Translations under genes and position numbers: made by a program
Source of the DNA: Verticillium longisporum
Taxonomy: Eukaryota; Ascomycota; Sordariomycetes; Glomerellales; Plectosphaerellaceae
Direction of reading: 5' to 3'
NCBI GenBank assembly: GCA_019188255.1
Contig: JAETXT010000002.1
Coordinates: 5,084,001 to 5,148,000, forward strand
Length of the DNA: 64,000 bases
Notes under the pieces: generated by a model
Told to the model about the DNA's origin: nothing
The model's input: only the letters and a program-made list of their open reading frames with translations
The model's database searches: none
In this document: positions 1 to 12,024 of the stretch, one piece after another
How positions within the stretch are numbered: the stretch's first letter is position 1
Layout: each line of letters begins with the position of its first letter

Positions 1-3000
1 CGGGCCGTCTGTTGCAAGATCTGTCGTGGTGCAATCCACCTCATAGCCAATGTCCAGCCTGACTGGGGTTTGCGGCAAATCCACGGATTCACCTGGGAAA
101 CTCTCTGACGTCTCAGGCCCTGCGGCAATGACAGGAGATGATTGTTCGTCGCCCAGGGTATTGGTCTCGACATGGCCGACTCGACCGATGACAACATTGC
201 TTTCTCCGACGGCTGCGTCAAGGGCAGGAATCACCGCCAACTCTTGACCCGCCAGCAATTCGGGTACGCTTTGCCCAGACACATTGCCTCCAGCTGGAGT
301 TAAGAGATTGTGCGCAATCCCATCTCTCACGTCCTCGCCATTGATTCCCGAAGCTGGTCCTTCGACCAAGTTACGCACGCTTCCATCTGGGGCATCATGA
401 TCAAGGAAATGGAGATGGGCCTCACCTATTTTGGGTTGACTCTTTGTCTGTTCGCTGCCGATGATGAGACCGACCGAATCCTTGCTCTCCTCCGCTTCAG
501 CATTTTTGTCTTCATCAACTTCGGGTGGTGGGGTTGGTGGTGCCGCATCGGTCGGATCCGCAGTCTCACCAACCTGAGGCTCCTTGGTCGTTTCTTCTTG
601 GGGCGCGGCCGCTTCTGGACTGGGAACCACGCCTTCAGGAGGCTCGACACTCCCAGTGTTAACAGTCGGTTCTTCTGTCCCCTGAGGCGATACGACAGTA
701 GAAACTTCGGGTTCCGCTACAGGGGCTGCGTCACCAGGGGTCGATGCTGTGTCAATGGGCTCGCCATTGTCGGGTTCTTTAGGAGGGACCCCTGGCTCGG
801 GCGCGTCCTCGGTGACCTCAGTAGCGGTCTTATCTTCTTGAGTCACGGCCTCAGTATCCTTGGGCGTCTCGGCACTGTCCTCTTCAACTACCTCTGCCTT
901 GGGCTGAGCTGAGCTGTCCCCCTGAGAGGACGACTCTTCTTCAATCGCCTGGACATCTTCTGACTCATCAGGGGCTGCAGTCTGTGCCTCGGGTTCGGAA
1001 GCTGGCTTTTCATCTTCGACTGCTGCTTCTGGTGGCTCAACGGCAGAGGTAGCATCAACCATAACATCTACTTCAGGCTCCTGAGCTATGTCATTTGACG
1101 TACTTTCCGCCCCGTTAGTTGGCTGTGGAACTTCGCTTGGTGCGCTCTCTGGAACCAAGTCGACGGTAGCGGCATCCGCCGCCTTCGAGTCATCGGAGGA
1201 CGAGACCTCTGGCTCGGAACTTGGGTGGATTGTGGCAGGTTCAGACCCCTGTTCGACAACAGCCGGAGCTGCCTCTGCAGGCTCAGGCTCAGCTTGGTCA
1301 TCACTGGGTTTCACAGACTCAACGTCTCCGGAAGCTTCTGCTGGTGACGTAGCTTGACCTCCAGTGTCAGTTGGCTCAGTTGCCAGCTCTTTCGCTTCAA
1401 GACATGCAGCCGCAATCGGCGCCTCTGTTGGTGGTTCCTTTTCGGAAGCTTCTGCGAGCTCAGTTGTCGTGATTTCTGTCTTTGATGGTCCAGGCTCGGT
1501 CTTCTCGACACTTTCAGGGGTTATTTCTTCGGAGAGTCCACTCCCATTCAGTTCCTCAATTGATGTTTTTGGTTTTGGTTCGTCGGCTGCGTCCGGGGTT
1601 TCGGAAACGACCTCGGACATGGCCGTTGGAGCCTCAGGCTCTCCAGGTTCGACACCTTCAGGCTCAGGCTCTTCAGAGCTGGTGTCCGCTCCAAGGACCT
1701 GGGTAGTTGTTTCTGCCTCGGATTGTTTGCTCTGTTCGGATTCGTCCTCAGTGGACAGAGTAACTGCAGACTCCCCGGGGATATCAATTTGGGTATTCTC
1801 GGTGGAAGGCTGAGAATAGTCAGCAGCCTCGGTAGGCTGACTGACTGCTACTGCCGCACTTTCTTCGTTGGTGAGCTCGAGCTCACACCCGGACAGCTCA
1901 GAACCGTGTTCTATGCTAGGAGTGATTTCGCGCTCCTCGACAACATCAGGCCTAGGCTCCCCCACAACCTTCGAGTCGGGTTCGGATTCTTTGGTTGCGT
2001 TCTTTTCGTCCTCGACTTCAGGCTTGGTTTCGGCGGAGGAATTCTCGAGCTCAGTTGCTTGTGAAGGAGATGCCGGCTGCTCAGTGCAAGCCAGATCAGG
2101 TACAGGTTCGAGACCAACCTCAAGAGGTTCGACTGAATTCTTTGCGTCCAGAACCGCAGTTGTCTCCTCATTCGAAAGTTCGGAATCAGCTGCCAGGTCA
2201 ACCTCCGTGGTCTTGGCAGTAGCCTCTGCAGATGATGTTTCAGGGGGCACCCTTTCTTCTACAAGAGCAGAACTTTCCGGAGCGTCGGGATCAGCCGTCT
2301 TCTCCCTTTTTCCGAGCTCCGCCTTGGTGTCAGAGTCAGGATCTTCGTCCGGTTTATCAACCGGCCCGGGTTCGAGGACGGAGGCTGTAGGCTCAGGGTC
2401 TTCTTCAGCAGGCTCAGACGCGATTTCGGGGGCGGCACCTGCATGGCTGGCAGCCGACTCGGCCTCCATGCTTGCGGCCTCTTCGACTATCACCGGTGCA
2501 TCCGAGCTCGGGTTTTCTTCCACGGGGACATCTCGATTGGTCGCAGAGATAGGAGGACTTTCAGAGTCGCCTTCGGCAGTCGCAGGCGTATTGGCGGTGA
2601 CACCTGCGTCTGCCATAACGTCTGTTGCTGCAACGCCTGCAGCGGCAACTGATACTGACTGAGGCTCCGATGTAGTCTCCTCAGACTTGGAAGCCTCGTC
2701 GCCTCTGTCTAAAATTTCTGCTGCCCCGGCGATCGGCTCAACTGTCTCTGGCTCAAGATCGGCCTCCGTGCTCTCCGTGGATTCGGAGGTTAATGCTGCC
2801 AGCGTAGTCTCTGCGTTTTGTGCAAGTATTGATTCTGTGCAGCTCAGCTGCTTGCCGTCGCTGGTGATACCGTACAAAGCCAGGTCTTCGTCCGAAATGT
2901 CATTATTCATGGCTGGGACCAGATCTTGCGCTTGAGACTCGACAGCCAAGGGAGTAGCGATTTCTTCAATCTTGTTTCCTTGTTCGGTCGACTGGAAGTC

Positions 3001-6000
3001 CTTCTCCACCTCATCGCGGGAAGCGGCAGGTGTCTCAACAACCTCATTGTCCCCCACATCCTTTGACGGTACGGTGTCGTCTGTTAAACTTGCTTTGTCG
3101 GCCAAGGTGGCCTCGGTAACTACGGCTGCAGGATTCTCGGAGGTTTCCAACTCCGATTCCAACTCTTCAGGCAAAGAGACATCTGGAGCAACATCCGCCA
3201 ACTCGATGGGTTGGGTTTCGTCCGCTGTGACAGACTCTTTATCGGCTGGATTCTCCTGATTTTGTGTGTTCTGTCCGTCCAGTGCGTTGGCTTTTGTTGT
3301 GCTAGTACCCCGAACCTCCCCAGCATCCGTGTCAGTCTTAGTTGAAGAGGCGCCCAATTCAGGCTCTTCCTTGTCAGCTGGCACCGGTTCAGCTACCTCA
3401 AGCGGCACTTCAAGTGTCTTGTCCAAGACGCCTTCGTCAGGTAGTTCGGTCATCTGGCCCGAGAGGCCAATTTCAGCAACATCCGACATGTTCGCTTCTG
3501 GGGATTGTACGAGAGTATCCTCATCAGCAAGGTTATCGTCGGGCAATGGCTCTGACGCTAGTGCTGCCGGTGGCACCTGAGGCGGTTCTCCATCGCTTGC
3601 CTGTTGCTTGAATTCGATCGGTGTGCCGTCGGACGAAGTATCTGTATGAACCTCGATCAAAGAAGACTTTTGACTCGAGTTCGAAGGCGACGGAGCCGGC
3701 TCGTCAACATCGGCGCTTGAGCCTAGGTCAGGCGATGGCGCCTCGTTCTCGTCGGCTTCGGACTTTCCGCCATCAACTTTGTTTATGAAGACAATCGAAT
3801 CGCCAGAAGAAGCAGTGGCTGCCTCAGTCGACTGCTCGTCACCGGCAGCGGTCGCTGTCTCGTCAGATTTGGTTGGAGAACTGACGTCTGATGGCGTAGC
3901 CTCGCTGATCAAGACTGCGGCTTCCTCGCTGGTAGCATGCTGTACGTCTTCTATTGGCTTGTCTTCGTTTGGTGCTGTCACCAAATCATCATTACCTTCG
4001 AGCTCAGTAGGGACTGGTTCGGCTGAGGAGGTGTCAGCAAGAGGTGGGGAACTTGCATCCGCCTCAGGAGCATCCGACTCGTCGCTGGCTTTATCTTCTG
4101 GGGCGGAGGTTTGCTTTGAAGCAATCTGAACCCCCTCAGCCGAGGCATCCGGTGCCACTGGTTTTCCTACGGGTTCTAGGGTGTCTTCGCCATCAGATCC
4201 CTTTGCGGTGCTTTCAGTGGCAGGCTTATCGTTAGGCTCCGCAGAAGACTCGACAGTAGGTCCAGCAGGAGTCCCGGTGACAAGCTCCGTGGTGGGCTCA
4301 CGGGTAGGCTCAGATGTAGGCTCGATAGTATTTTCAGTGGCGGTCTCGGGAGTATCCTCTGTAGAACATGCTGCAGAGGGCTCAACAGCAGGTTCGGCAG
4401 CAGCTTCTGGGGCTGTCTCTGGAGAAGGCTCGACGGCGGACTTAGTAGCAGGTTCAGCGGCGGGCTCTGTTAAAGGCTCAACAGTAGGTGCAGCAGTAGG
4501 TTCAATCGCATCTTTTGAGGACTCGGTAACCACTTCAGCGGCAGACTCGGTAGTGATTTCAGAGGCGGGTTCAGATGCTAACTCGGTAGGTGACGTCACA
4601 GGTGGTTCGGTGGCGATTTCCTCGGTAGAAGACTCGATTGCAGGAACATCAGTAGACTCTGCAACAGGTTCTGTACTGCTTTCGGCTTGAGGTTCTACAG
4701 GCTCAACAACTGCCTCGGTAACATCCTCAAGTGCGGGCTCAACAGCAGATCCAACAGCTGGGTCCGTGACTGCCTCATTGGCAGACTCGACGGCAGGTTC
4801 AGCGGCAGGTTCAGCGGCAGGTTCAATAGCTGGCTCGGCGGTGAGCTCAGTAGGTGACTCGACTACTAGCTCGGCATTTGGTTCAGACGCTGGTTTAGCA
4901 GCTGGCTCGATGACAGACTCGTCATTTGGCTCAACAGCAAGCTTGGTGGCGGGTTCCGCAGCAGGTTCAAGGGATGGCTCGACAGCGGGTTCAGCAGGTG
5001 GCTCGACAGCGGGTCCAGCAGGTGGCTCGGCGGCAGGCTCAGTAGCTGACTCGACTACTGGCTCAGCAGCTGGTTCAGAAGCTGGCTCAATAGTCGGTTC
5101 GGAGGCTGGTTCTGAAGCTGGCTCAGCAGCTGGCTCAACGGCAGACTCAGCAGCAGATTCAGAAGCTGGCTCGACCGTAGGCTCAGCGACAGGTTCAGGG
5201 CCTGGCTCAACGGCAGGCTCAGCGGCAGGCTCAGCGGCAGGCTCAGCGGCAGGTTCAGAAGCTGGCTCAGCAGTTGATTCAGGAGCTGAATCTACAGCTG
5301 GTTCAGCAGCTGGCACGACCGCAGGCTCAGCGACAGGTTCAGGGCCTGGCTCAGCGGCAGGCTCAGCGGCAGGCTTAGGAGCTGGCTCAACGGCAGGCTC
5401 AGCGGCAGGCTCAGGAGCTGGCTCAACGGCAGACCCAGCAGCAGATTCAGAAGCTGGCTCGACCGTAGGCTCAGCGGCAGGTTCGGCGGGAGGTTCGGCG
5501 GGAGGTTCAACGGCAGCTTCATGAGCTAGCTCAACGGCAGACTCCAGCGCTGGCTCGACAGCAGGCTCGGTATTAGGTTCAGTGCCAGCCTCGGCTGCAG
5601 GCGGGGCGGTATCGTTGGACGCAACTTCCGCAACCAACTCTGAAGCGGCTGGCTCTTCCGATGGTTTCGGACTGCTGTGATCATCTACTGGAGCGGCCGG
5701 GTCGTCGGTTTTCGCTTCTTCAACAACCAGCGCCTCCGGTGACGGCTCCTGTTCCTGTGCAAGGGCAGCCTCAGCTGGCGGTGCAGGCTCTTCGCTAACA
5801 GCGGCAGCCACCCGGGCGGGCGTTTCCGAGGGGCCTAAGGCGGCCTTATCATCAACAGCCGATGAATTCTCAGGAGCGGCGGTCGCCTCGTCGTTGGCTG
5901 CCTCTTCGACTGAAGGTTCCTTGTCGGCCTCTACCGTCTCGTTTGCAGGAACTGATGGAGAATGTGATGGGGCTTCGTCCGTAACTGGGGCATCGGTGAC

Positions 6001-6919
6001 TACTTCCTCCATAACTGCCGGTGTAGCGGCAGGCTCATCGTCAGCAGCCTTTGCATCGTCATCTCCAGCCGGTGAAGCCGAAGGAGAAGGCTCAGCCGCC
6101 TCTGAAATCGCTTCAGCATCTGGCAGTGAGGACGGCTCTGGGGCAGGGGCGGACAGAGACTTGTCGGCAGTGTCAGCCTCGTGCTCAGCATCGTCATTCT
6201 TCCCTTTGCTTTTCTTCTTATCCTTCTTCTTGTCTTTCTTTTCCTTCTTGTCCTTAGCCTTCTGCGCCTTGGTTTTAGGAGTGGATGTCTCCTCTTCGAC
6301 GACTTGCTCGTCAGGCACTTCAGCTGCTGGAGGCGCGATGACAACCTTCTCCTCGACAGTGTCAGAATCTTTCTCCTTTCCTGCCTTCGATTTCTTCTTG
6401 TCCTTCTTCTTTTTGGATTTCGTCGTCGACATTGGTTCTTCTTCAGCATCGATGGTTGTTGGCTCTGGTGCCGTGGGCTCCTCCACAGGCAGTGCTGGAG
6501 CTGGCGTCTGCTGCGTCTTCTTGCTCTTCTTCTTTGACTTTGGCGGCGAACCCCACTCCTCGTCTGGATCTACGATGTCCTGGGTAGGCGCTAGCGCGTC
6601 GTTTGGCGGAGATGGTAGAGGTGAAGGGGCACGCGCTTTCTTGCTCTTCTTCTTTGCCTTTTTACTGGAAGACGTTAGAGTTGGCGGCGGCTGCTGTGTT
6701 GCGCGTTGACCATGAGGCCCTTCGCCCTCATCTGTGCGACGTGTGAGAGATACTTCAGGATTAACATTTCAACGCAGGAGACTCACAGTTCTGCTGGTTG
6801 TCATTCTCTGATTCCGAAAACTCATAGTACCGTACGTTGGAGTAGTCCGCTGTATTGACCTCACCATATCCAGCACTTGTCCTATAGGGGCAGTACTGGA
6901 CTTCGTCTTGGGGCTCCAT
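1..6919 (-). CDS. Giant acidic Ala/Glu/Pro-repeat protein, involucrin-repeat-like (3' end outside window)
   Basis: The reading frame stays open from an ATG at 6917-6919 to base 1 and leaves the window, giving at least 2288 residues. Exon 1 is 6787-6919, a 55-nt intron (GTGAGT...ACAG) is 6732-6786, and exon 2 begins at 6731. The N-terminus (MEPQDEVQYCPYRTS) is followed by a Tyr/Asn-rich stretch, then several lysine clusters (KKAKKKSKK, KSKKKKDKKK) alternating with acidic Pro/Glu text over about residues 60-250. The rest is dominated by Glu, Ala, Pro, Ser, Thr and Asp, with a dense AEPA/SEPA/VEPA array at 4730-5610. I see no catalytic domain, membrane segment or cysteine pattern. Lysine clusters in a huge acidic protein resemble fungal proteins annotated as involucrin repeat proteins; their function is unknown. 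Opposite-strand frames rich in GSAAGS are shadows. The family call is moderate; coding on this strand is secure. Confidence 0.82.
4730..5610 (-). repeat. Tetrapeptide A-E-P-A coding repeat array
   Basis: Read on the minus strand, this part of the giant gene is a near-continuous run of variants of Ala-Glu-Pro-Ala, with Ser, Val, Thr, Gly or Pro substituting, at a 12-nt period and with strongly reused codons (GCC GCT GAG CCT). It flanks less regular Glu/Pro/Val-rich text on both sides. The array is long enough for length variation by slippage or unequal exchange. Confidence 0.85.
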
Positions 6920-9206
6920 TGTTCTTCTGCCTCACCCGAAAAAGCGACAGAGGAGGTAGGCGAGTCGCTCTGCTACAAAACGACTGCTCCAAGAAGCTCT
7001 TTTCACGGAGAGTCAGGACCAATGGTCGGAGAGAGGCAAGGAAAGATGGAGGCTTGGGCTTCGAAGTTTGGTATCGGGGATGTAGCTTCGCTTCACCAAC
7101 AACGCTTATGACGAAACCAGGAAGACGCCGTATCCGATGAACTGTAAAGCAGAGCGAGAGTGGCGTATCGTTACAGTGAGACCAGTGGCTCTGTGGTAGT
7201 CGAGTATTTAGGAGACAGAACCTGATGTGAGGTCATAGAAAGGCAGACAGGCGAGGTTTGGGACTGTTGGTTCAAGGCGGGACATAAACGAAAAATGCCC
7301 AGGCAGGGATCAGCTTCCATTGTCACAAACATTATCATCATATGGGGCATGCAAGGTCTCCATCGAGGCCGAGTACCTGAGAGTAGGGTACGCAAGGCCC
7401 TCCCATGCCCCGAAGTACACGCTACCTCACAGTGGCAGAGGCAGGCGACCCCACGTCCCCACGAGGGGATCCGTCTGCGACTCAGTGTGCAAGGACAGGA
7501 ACCACTGTCGTGCTCGAGGCTCATTGGCGCCACGTCGGCCTCGGATTGGGGGTTTGGAGCAGCATATGCTAGACCGGGAGGGTCGAGAGGACAGGCGCGG
7601 GATGCCGACCTGCGTGTAAAGACTTAACGGCAGGCGCCATGTTTGGTGCGAATTGGGTCCATCCCACTACTGAAAACGGGACGGACTGACTGGTATGGCG
7701 GCCCAACGACGCGAATGCCCGGCAGCAGCAGGCCGTAAGGTAAGAGACAGTGGCGTCCAGCATTTGACTCTCAATAGACAATGGCCCGTGAGTAACCAAC
7801 ACCAGCAGGCAGTTGCAGATGGGCCGGGATCGGGCCAGGGGCCAGTACTGGGTAACCAGAATACCACACACAACACCAGCATAGCGGGCTTGTGGGGGGC
7901 TCGTTATGGGCCAGCTATGTATGGGTGGGTGTTGTCCTCCGGGCCGGAACGTGTGTGTACCTCATATGCGTGTTTTCTGATCGCAGACAGGGAACAACGG
8001 GAGGATGAGCGGCTGGGCCGCAGGGGGAGCAACAGTGCATCCATGTGGTGGTGGTGGTGGTCAGGCCAGAAAATGGAGCGCGAGCGACCGATCAGGAGTA
8101 GGGCCAGACCTGTGCATGTTGAGATGGTGGGCAAGGGAAATGCCGCGGGTACATGCGGTCAAGGGTCGAGAGACTGGACCAGAAGCAAGAAAACGACGGA
8201 CGGGACAAGATGCGATTCTGCAGGAGAAACAATCAGTGGGGTCAAGTGACAAGGATTCGAGCCTCCAAGATGTCGTCGATGAGTGGACCATGGAACCGAC
8301 GTGCAACGTGGCTCGCCTCCGAGAGCACCGTCCGTGATAAATTCGAGCTGGCCAAATGCTATTGGACGAGTCAAGCCTGTCAAAAGCAGTCCGGCTGCGG
8401 GCCGTGATAGACGCGGTGGAGTGGGCTAAGAAGATCGGAACCGCAAGTCGAGAGGGACGAAGTGAGGCTTCAAAGTTCGTCTCGTTCCTCCTGTCATCAC
8501 CCACCACCAGCTTCTCAGGTTGGTGAAGAAGGTTCTTGCTCGATTCTGATGAAAGTCTTCGCAGCACTCTGGCTGCTTGTAGAGGCTGCCATGTCACACC
8601 TAAGGGGGTTGGGCGAAAGTTGCGAGCTGGCAGCCCTGGTGTGACCTGGTATGATTAATGTAGTCGAATCACGTTAGGCCTCGCTGCGCGCTGCAATGCA
8701 AGGCACCTCTGTCGACCTGTTATGCTCGTTGTACCTTTTGCTGCACGAACCCGACTTGGGCTGGGGAGGCATGCCGCCGGCCAGCTACCTTGGTTTCGGA
8801 GCCATGGTGTCCAGTCTCTTCGCCTCCTCTCTTGGTCTATCATTGGGCCGAAAATGCTGGAAGAGGAGGGATCAGGCTGCTGGATGGGTGGTTGGATGGG
8901 TGATTGGTGATGTGTTCTGGTGGGGGTTGGTGAAGTGGCAGAGGACATGACCAGCCTCGCCTTGCTTTGCGTCAGGTGCCTAAGGTACCCGTACATCACT
9001 GGCTACCGCCCGCCTTAGGCACCTGCCTACCTCCCTATCTACCTAACCGCCAGTTCAGGTCGCTGCCTTACCTGAGGTGCTTTTACCTACCCAGGTACCT
9101 ACCTAGGTAGGTACCTAGGTAAGTGGAGGGTATCTTGGTAAGGTACCTAGGTACCAAACGTACCTACCTTAGGTAAGATCCTACGAGGGCAGCGAGTTCA
9201 CCCTTA
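6920..9206. other. Gene-free interval, promoter side of the giant gene
   Basis: No convincing gene is seen. Overlapping open frames on both strands have no recognisable protein character. The part next to 6919 should hold the promoter and leader of the minus-strand giant gene. A short TGG/GTG microsatellite lies near 8045-8060. From about 8970 the sequence becomes a patchwork of CTACCT/CCTAGG motifs running up to the transposon. Confidence 0.6.
9050..9180. repeat. TACCTAGGTA-type palindromic simple repeat
   Basis: Repeated ACCTACC, TACCTAGG and AGGTAGG units, many forming the self-complementary decamer TACCTAGGTA, lie directly left of the transposon. Similar small clusters occur near 40828-40850 and 44990-45030. 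The tract is not part of the TIR and has normal base composition. Confidence 0.75.
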
Positions 9207-9238
9207 GGCCCTGATCCTCTCAGCCATTGAATTGAAAA
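9207..9238 (+). repeat. Left terminal inverted repeat of the Harbinger element
   Basis: It begins GGCCCTGATCCTCTCAGCC immediately after the TTA target duplication and matches the reverse complement of 19713-19744 with one G/A difference (position 9229). CpA and TpG dinucleotides are still present here and for roughly 80 bases further in, unlike the interior. Confidence 0.9.
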
Positions 9239-9849
9239 TGAAATGAAAAGTTCATCGACGTATATGAAATGTAGCCCGTGCCTATAACGCCTTACTTAAT
9301 TTAATAGGCATTTTGCATTAAATAAATAATAGGCTAATATTTAACTAGATATTATATAATGAATATACTATATTAATAGGGGCCTCTATTCTTATAGGAA
9401 ATTCCTTATTTAAGCGAAGAATTAGCTATTAAGTTTAATAGTTTATATTTCTTAATTAAGTTAATTATATTACCGCTCTCTAGGCTAATTCTATATTAAA
9501 ATAGAGTCGTTTCTAGTACTTACTACGATTTTTAGAGTACTTAAGCTTATTAGTAAAGAAGACGATAAAATCGACTAAGTTATAATATTAATATTATTAT
9601 TTCTCCTCGACCTCCTATTACTATTATAACTATTCTATAGAGAGGCTTTATAATAATAAGTAATTAAATAAATAATAATAGCTTAATAGCTTATAATAGC
9701 TTAGCTAGAGGGCCTAGAATATAGGTTTATAGATATATTTCAGCTCTTAAAGCTAGAATTCCGAGTATTTATAAGCTAGGCTAAGAAATAGTATCTTATC
9801 TAGGATTCTTAATATCGATCTATAGAATAGAAGCTATTAGTTTTTCTCT

Positions 9850-10650
9850 ATATTATTAGCTATATAGTAATATAGAGGGTAATAGAGATATTATTAAAAA
9901 TCCCTTAGAGTAGTATTCTAAGAATATTTAATAAAGTATTATAAGCTTTTTATAAGCTCTATATTAAATTCATTTACTTTCTTAAGGACGAATTCATTAA
10001 TAAATATATTAAGCTAAATTTACGATATTATTAGTTTAATAGCTATATTAGTACTATTAATAGAATTTATATACTAGCCTTTATTAAGGCCTCTAAGAAG
10101 AATAGGTTCTTTAATAGGAAAGGAGGGATATTATAGAACGTATTTACTATTATAAGATTTAACTTTATATTCGCTTATATATTAATAGGTATAGAGGGGT
10201 CTATTAATAACTTAACCCTTCTAATATAGGCTTTAATAAGGTCCTTCCGAGTACTTAATAGCTATTTCTATTTTATAGATAGTAGGTTCGTATAAGATTT
10301 ATAAAGGTTTATTATATTATTTATAGGATATTATTATTATTTTAGAGATTTCGAAAATATTAATTAGAATAGCTTATTAATAAAAGATAAATATAATTAT
10401 ATTTATATATATTTTTATATTATCGTTAAGAGGATATTTAAGGTTCTTAAGCGTATATTTACGATATTAAGGAAAGGAATATTAGAATATTTATTTACTA
10501 TATAAATTAATATCGTATATACTATAATAGGTCTCTAGAACTTCTTATAAATAGAATATAATAGAATCGATAGATTAAAAGGTATAAATAGCCTTAGAAG
10601 CATTAATAATATAAGTATAGAAGAAGTTCTATATATAGTAAAAGAGAGAA
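9850..10650 (+). pseudogene. Harbinger-type DDE transposase relic
   Basis: Conceptual translation with TAA/TAG read through resembles a Harbinger-derived DDE nuclease (DDE_Tnp_4). It shows a degraded AIDGTHI block (now TINRIYI, 10053-10073), NRKGG followed by a QNV-like block (about 10113-10140), a GWEGS-like block (now GIEGSINN, 10188-10211), and the VIERxFGVLKRRF helix (now VKRIFKVLKRIF, 10425-10460). All three expected catalytic acids are replaced: Asp to Asn at 10059-10061, Asp to Asn at 10209-10211 and Glu to Lys at 10428-10430. Each can be produced by G-to-A, that is, RIP of the other strand. Many in-frame TAA/TAG codons are present. The gene is dead. Its outer limits are approximate. 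Confidence 0.82.
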
Positions 10651-10952
10651 TAGATATCTAGATTAATAATCGCTATAGCCTAGAAATTAGGTATTAAATA
10701 ATAATTCTATTTAATTATTAAAAGAATAGAACCTTAGCTAATAAGAAAGCTATATTTATATAAGACTATTCTATATATAGCTAATATAGCTATTTATATT
10801 ACTTAGAATCTAGGATCTAAATATTAAATTACCTCTTTTACTATATTAGCTATTTTATCTATATTACCTTCTTTATTATCTATATTACTTATTATATTTA
10901 TCTTCTTTAAAAATAATAATTAAGACTTTTATAATAAATAATTAAAGGTTAA

Positions 10953-11241
10953 TATTAAGAGGGCTTTACTACTTATATAAACCCTGATTTATTACTTTAG
11001 CTATGCCTAAGAGCTCTAAATCGGTAGGGTAAGTAATATAAGACTTATAATAATTAATAATTCTATCTCTCTAAATCACTACTACCTATATAAATTAGAT
11101 ATACCTATCTAATTTACCGATTACGTAAGCTATGAATTACGTACTCCTAAGAGCTATGAATCCTAGCCCTAGTAATTACTATATTAGTAAATCCTATATA
11201 GTAATTACTAACCTAGGTAATCCCCTAATATTAGTTTAATA
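10953..11241 (-). repeat. Copia LTR (3' LTR for minus-strand orientation)
   Basis: 289 bp, alignable without gaps to 18199-18487. By eye there are about 18 differences between the copies, all transitions; this copy keeps more C and G and so looks less RIPed than its partner. Confidence 0.92.
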
Positions 11242-12024
11242 CTAGCTATCTTTTCTTTATAGATAGGATTACCTAAGGGACTAATATCGGGCTCTATTAC
11301 CTAAGTTAATAGCTACTCTAATATATTTATAATCCTCTAATCTCTAGTATATTAGATCTATTATCCTAATCTATAAAATGAATAAATAAATAAGTAAATA
11401 AGTAATAACAGGAGAATAATAGATAGAATAAGGAAAAATATAGCTTAATATTACTATTCCTATAAACGCTAAATCCCTAATCCCTAGCGCTATAGATTAA
11501 TTAAATTAACTATTAAATAGCTCTCTAAGGAAATAAATTAAATTATAATTAAATAATAGGAATAGGCTTTTAAAACCTTTAATAAAGGAAATAAATAGTA
11601 ATTAAATAATATAATAGCTAATTAAATAATATTCTTATAATAGCTAGATACGGGCTCCTAAAGTCTCTAAATCACTAATATATTAATAGAGGGTAGAAGA
11701 ATAATTATTATTACCCCTTTTATTAGCTTTCTTAATAGGAATAATAGAATTAAACCGCTTTTAATAGGAATAATAGAATTAAATTGCTTAAATAGGATTA
11801 ATAGATCCTATTAAGCTAGTTTAATAAATACTATACTCTATAGATCTATATATCTAATTAGTAAATTATAATAACTTTATTCCTTTTACTTTCCCTCTTC
11901 CTTATAACGATTTTTTATTTTTAAAATTAGCTAGCCTAATCTACTATTTTAGAGCTCCGATAATTACTAAATCCCTATTTTTATTACTCTCTCTCTCTCT
12001 CTTTTTCTCTTATCCTAGCCTCGA

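Noticed and set aside
4181..5524. Long plus-strand frames of Gly-Ser-Ala repeats resembling a silk- or adhesin-like protein
   Set aside because: They are the complement of the AEPA-coding array. The minus-strand frame is open over the whole 6.7 kb with a clear start and intron, while plus-strand frames are repeatedly broken.
6000..6449. Arg/Lys-rich minus-strand frame
   Set aside because: It lies in another frame of the same strand as the giant gene and its composition follows from that gene's lysine and glutamate codons.
11985..12012. CT dinucleotide microsatellite as a regulatory element
   Set aside because: It is a short CT run inside a dead retrotransposon; no functional reading can be supported.
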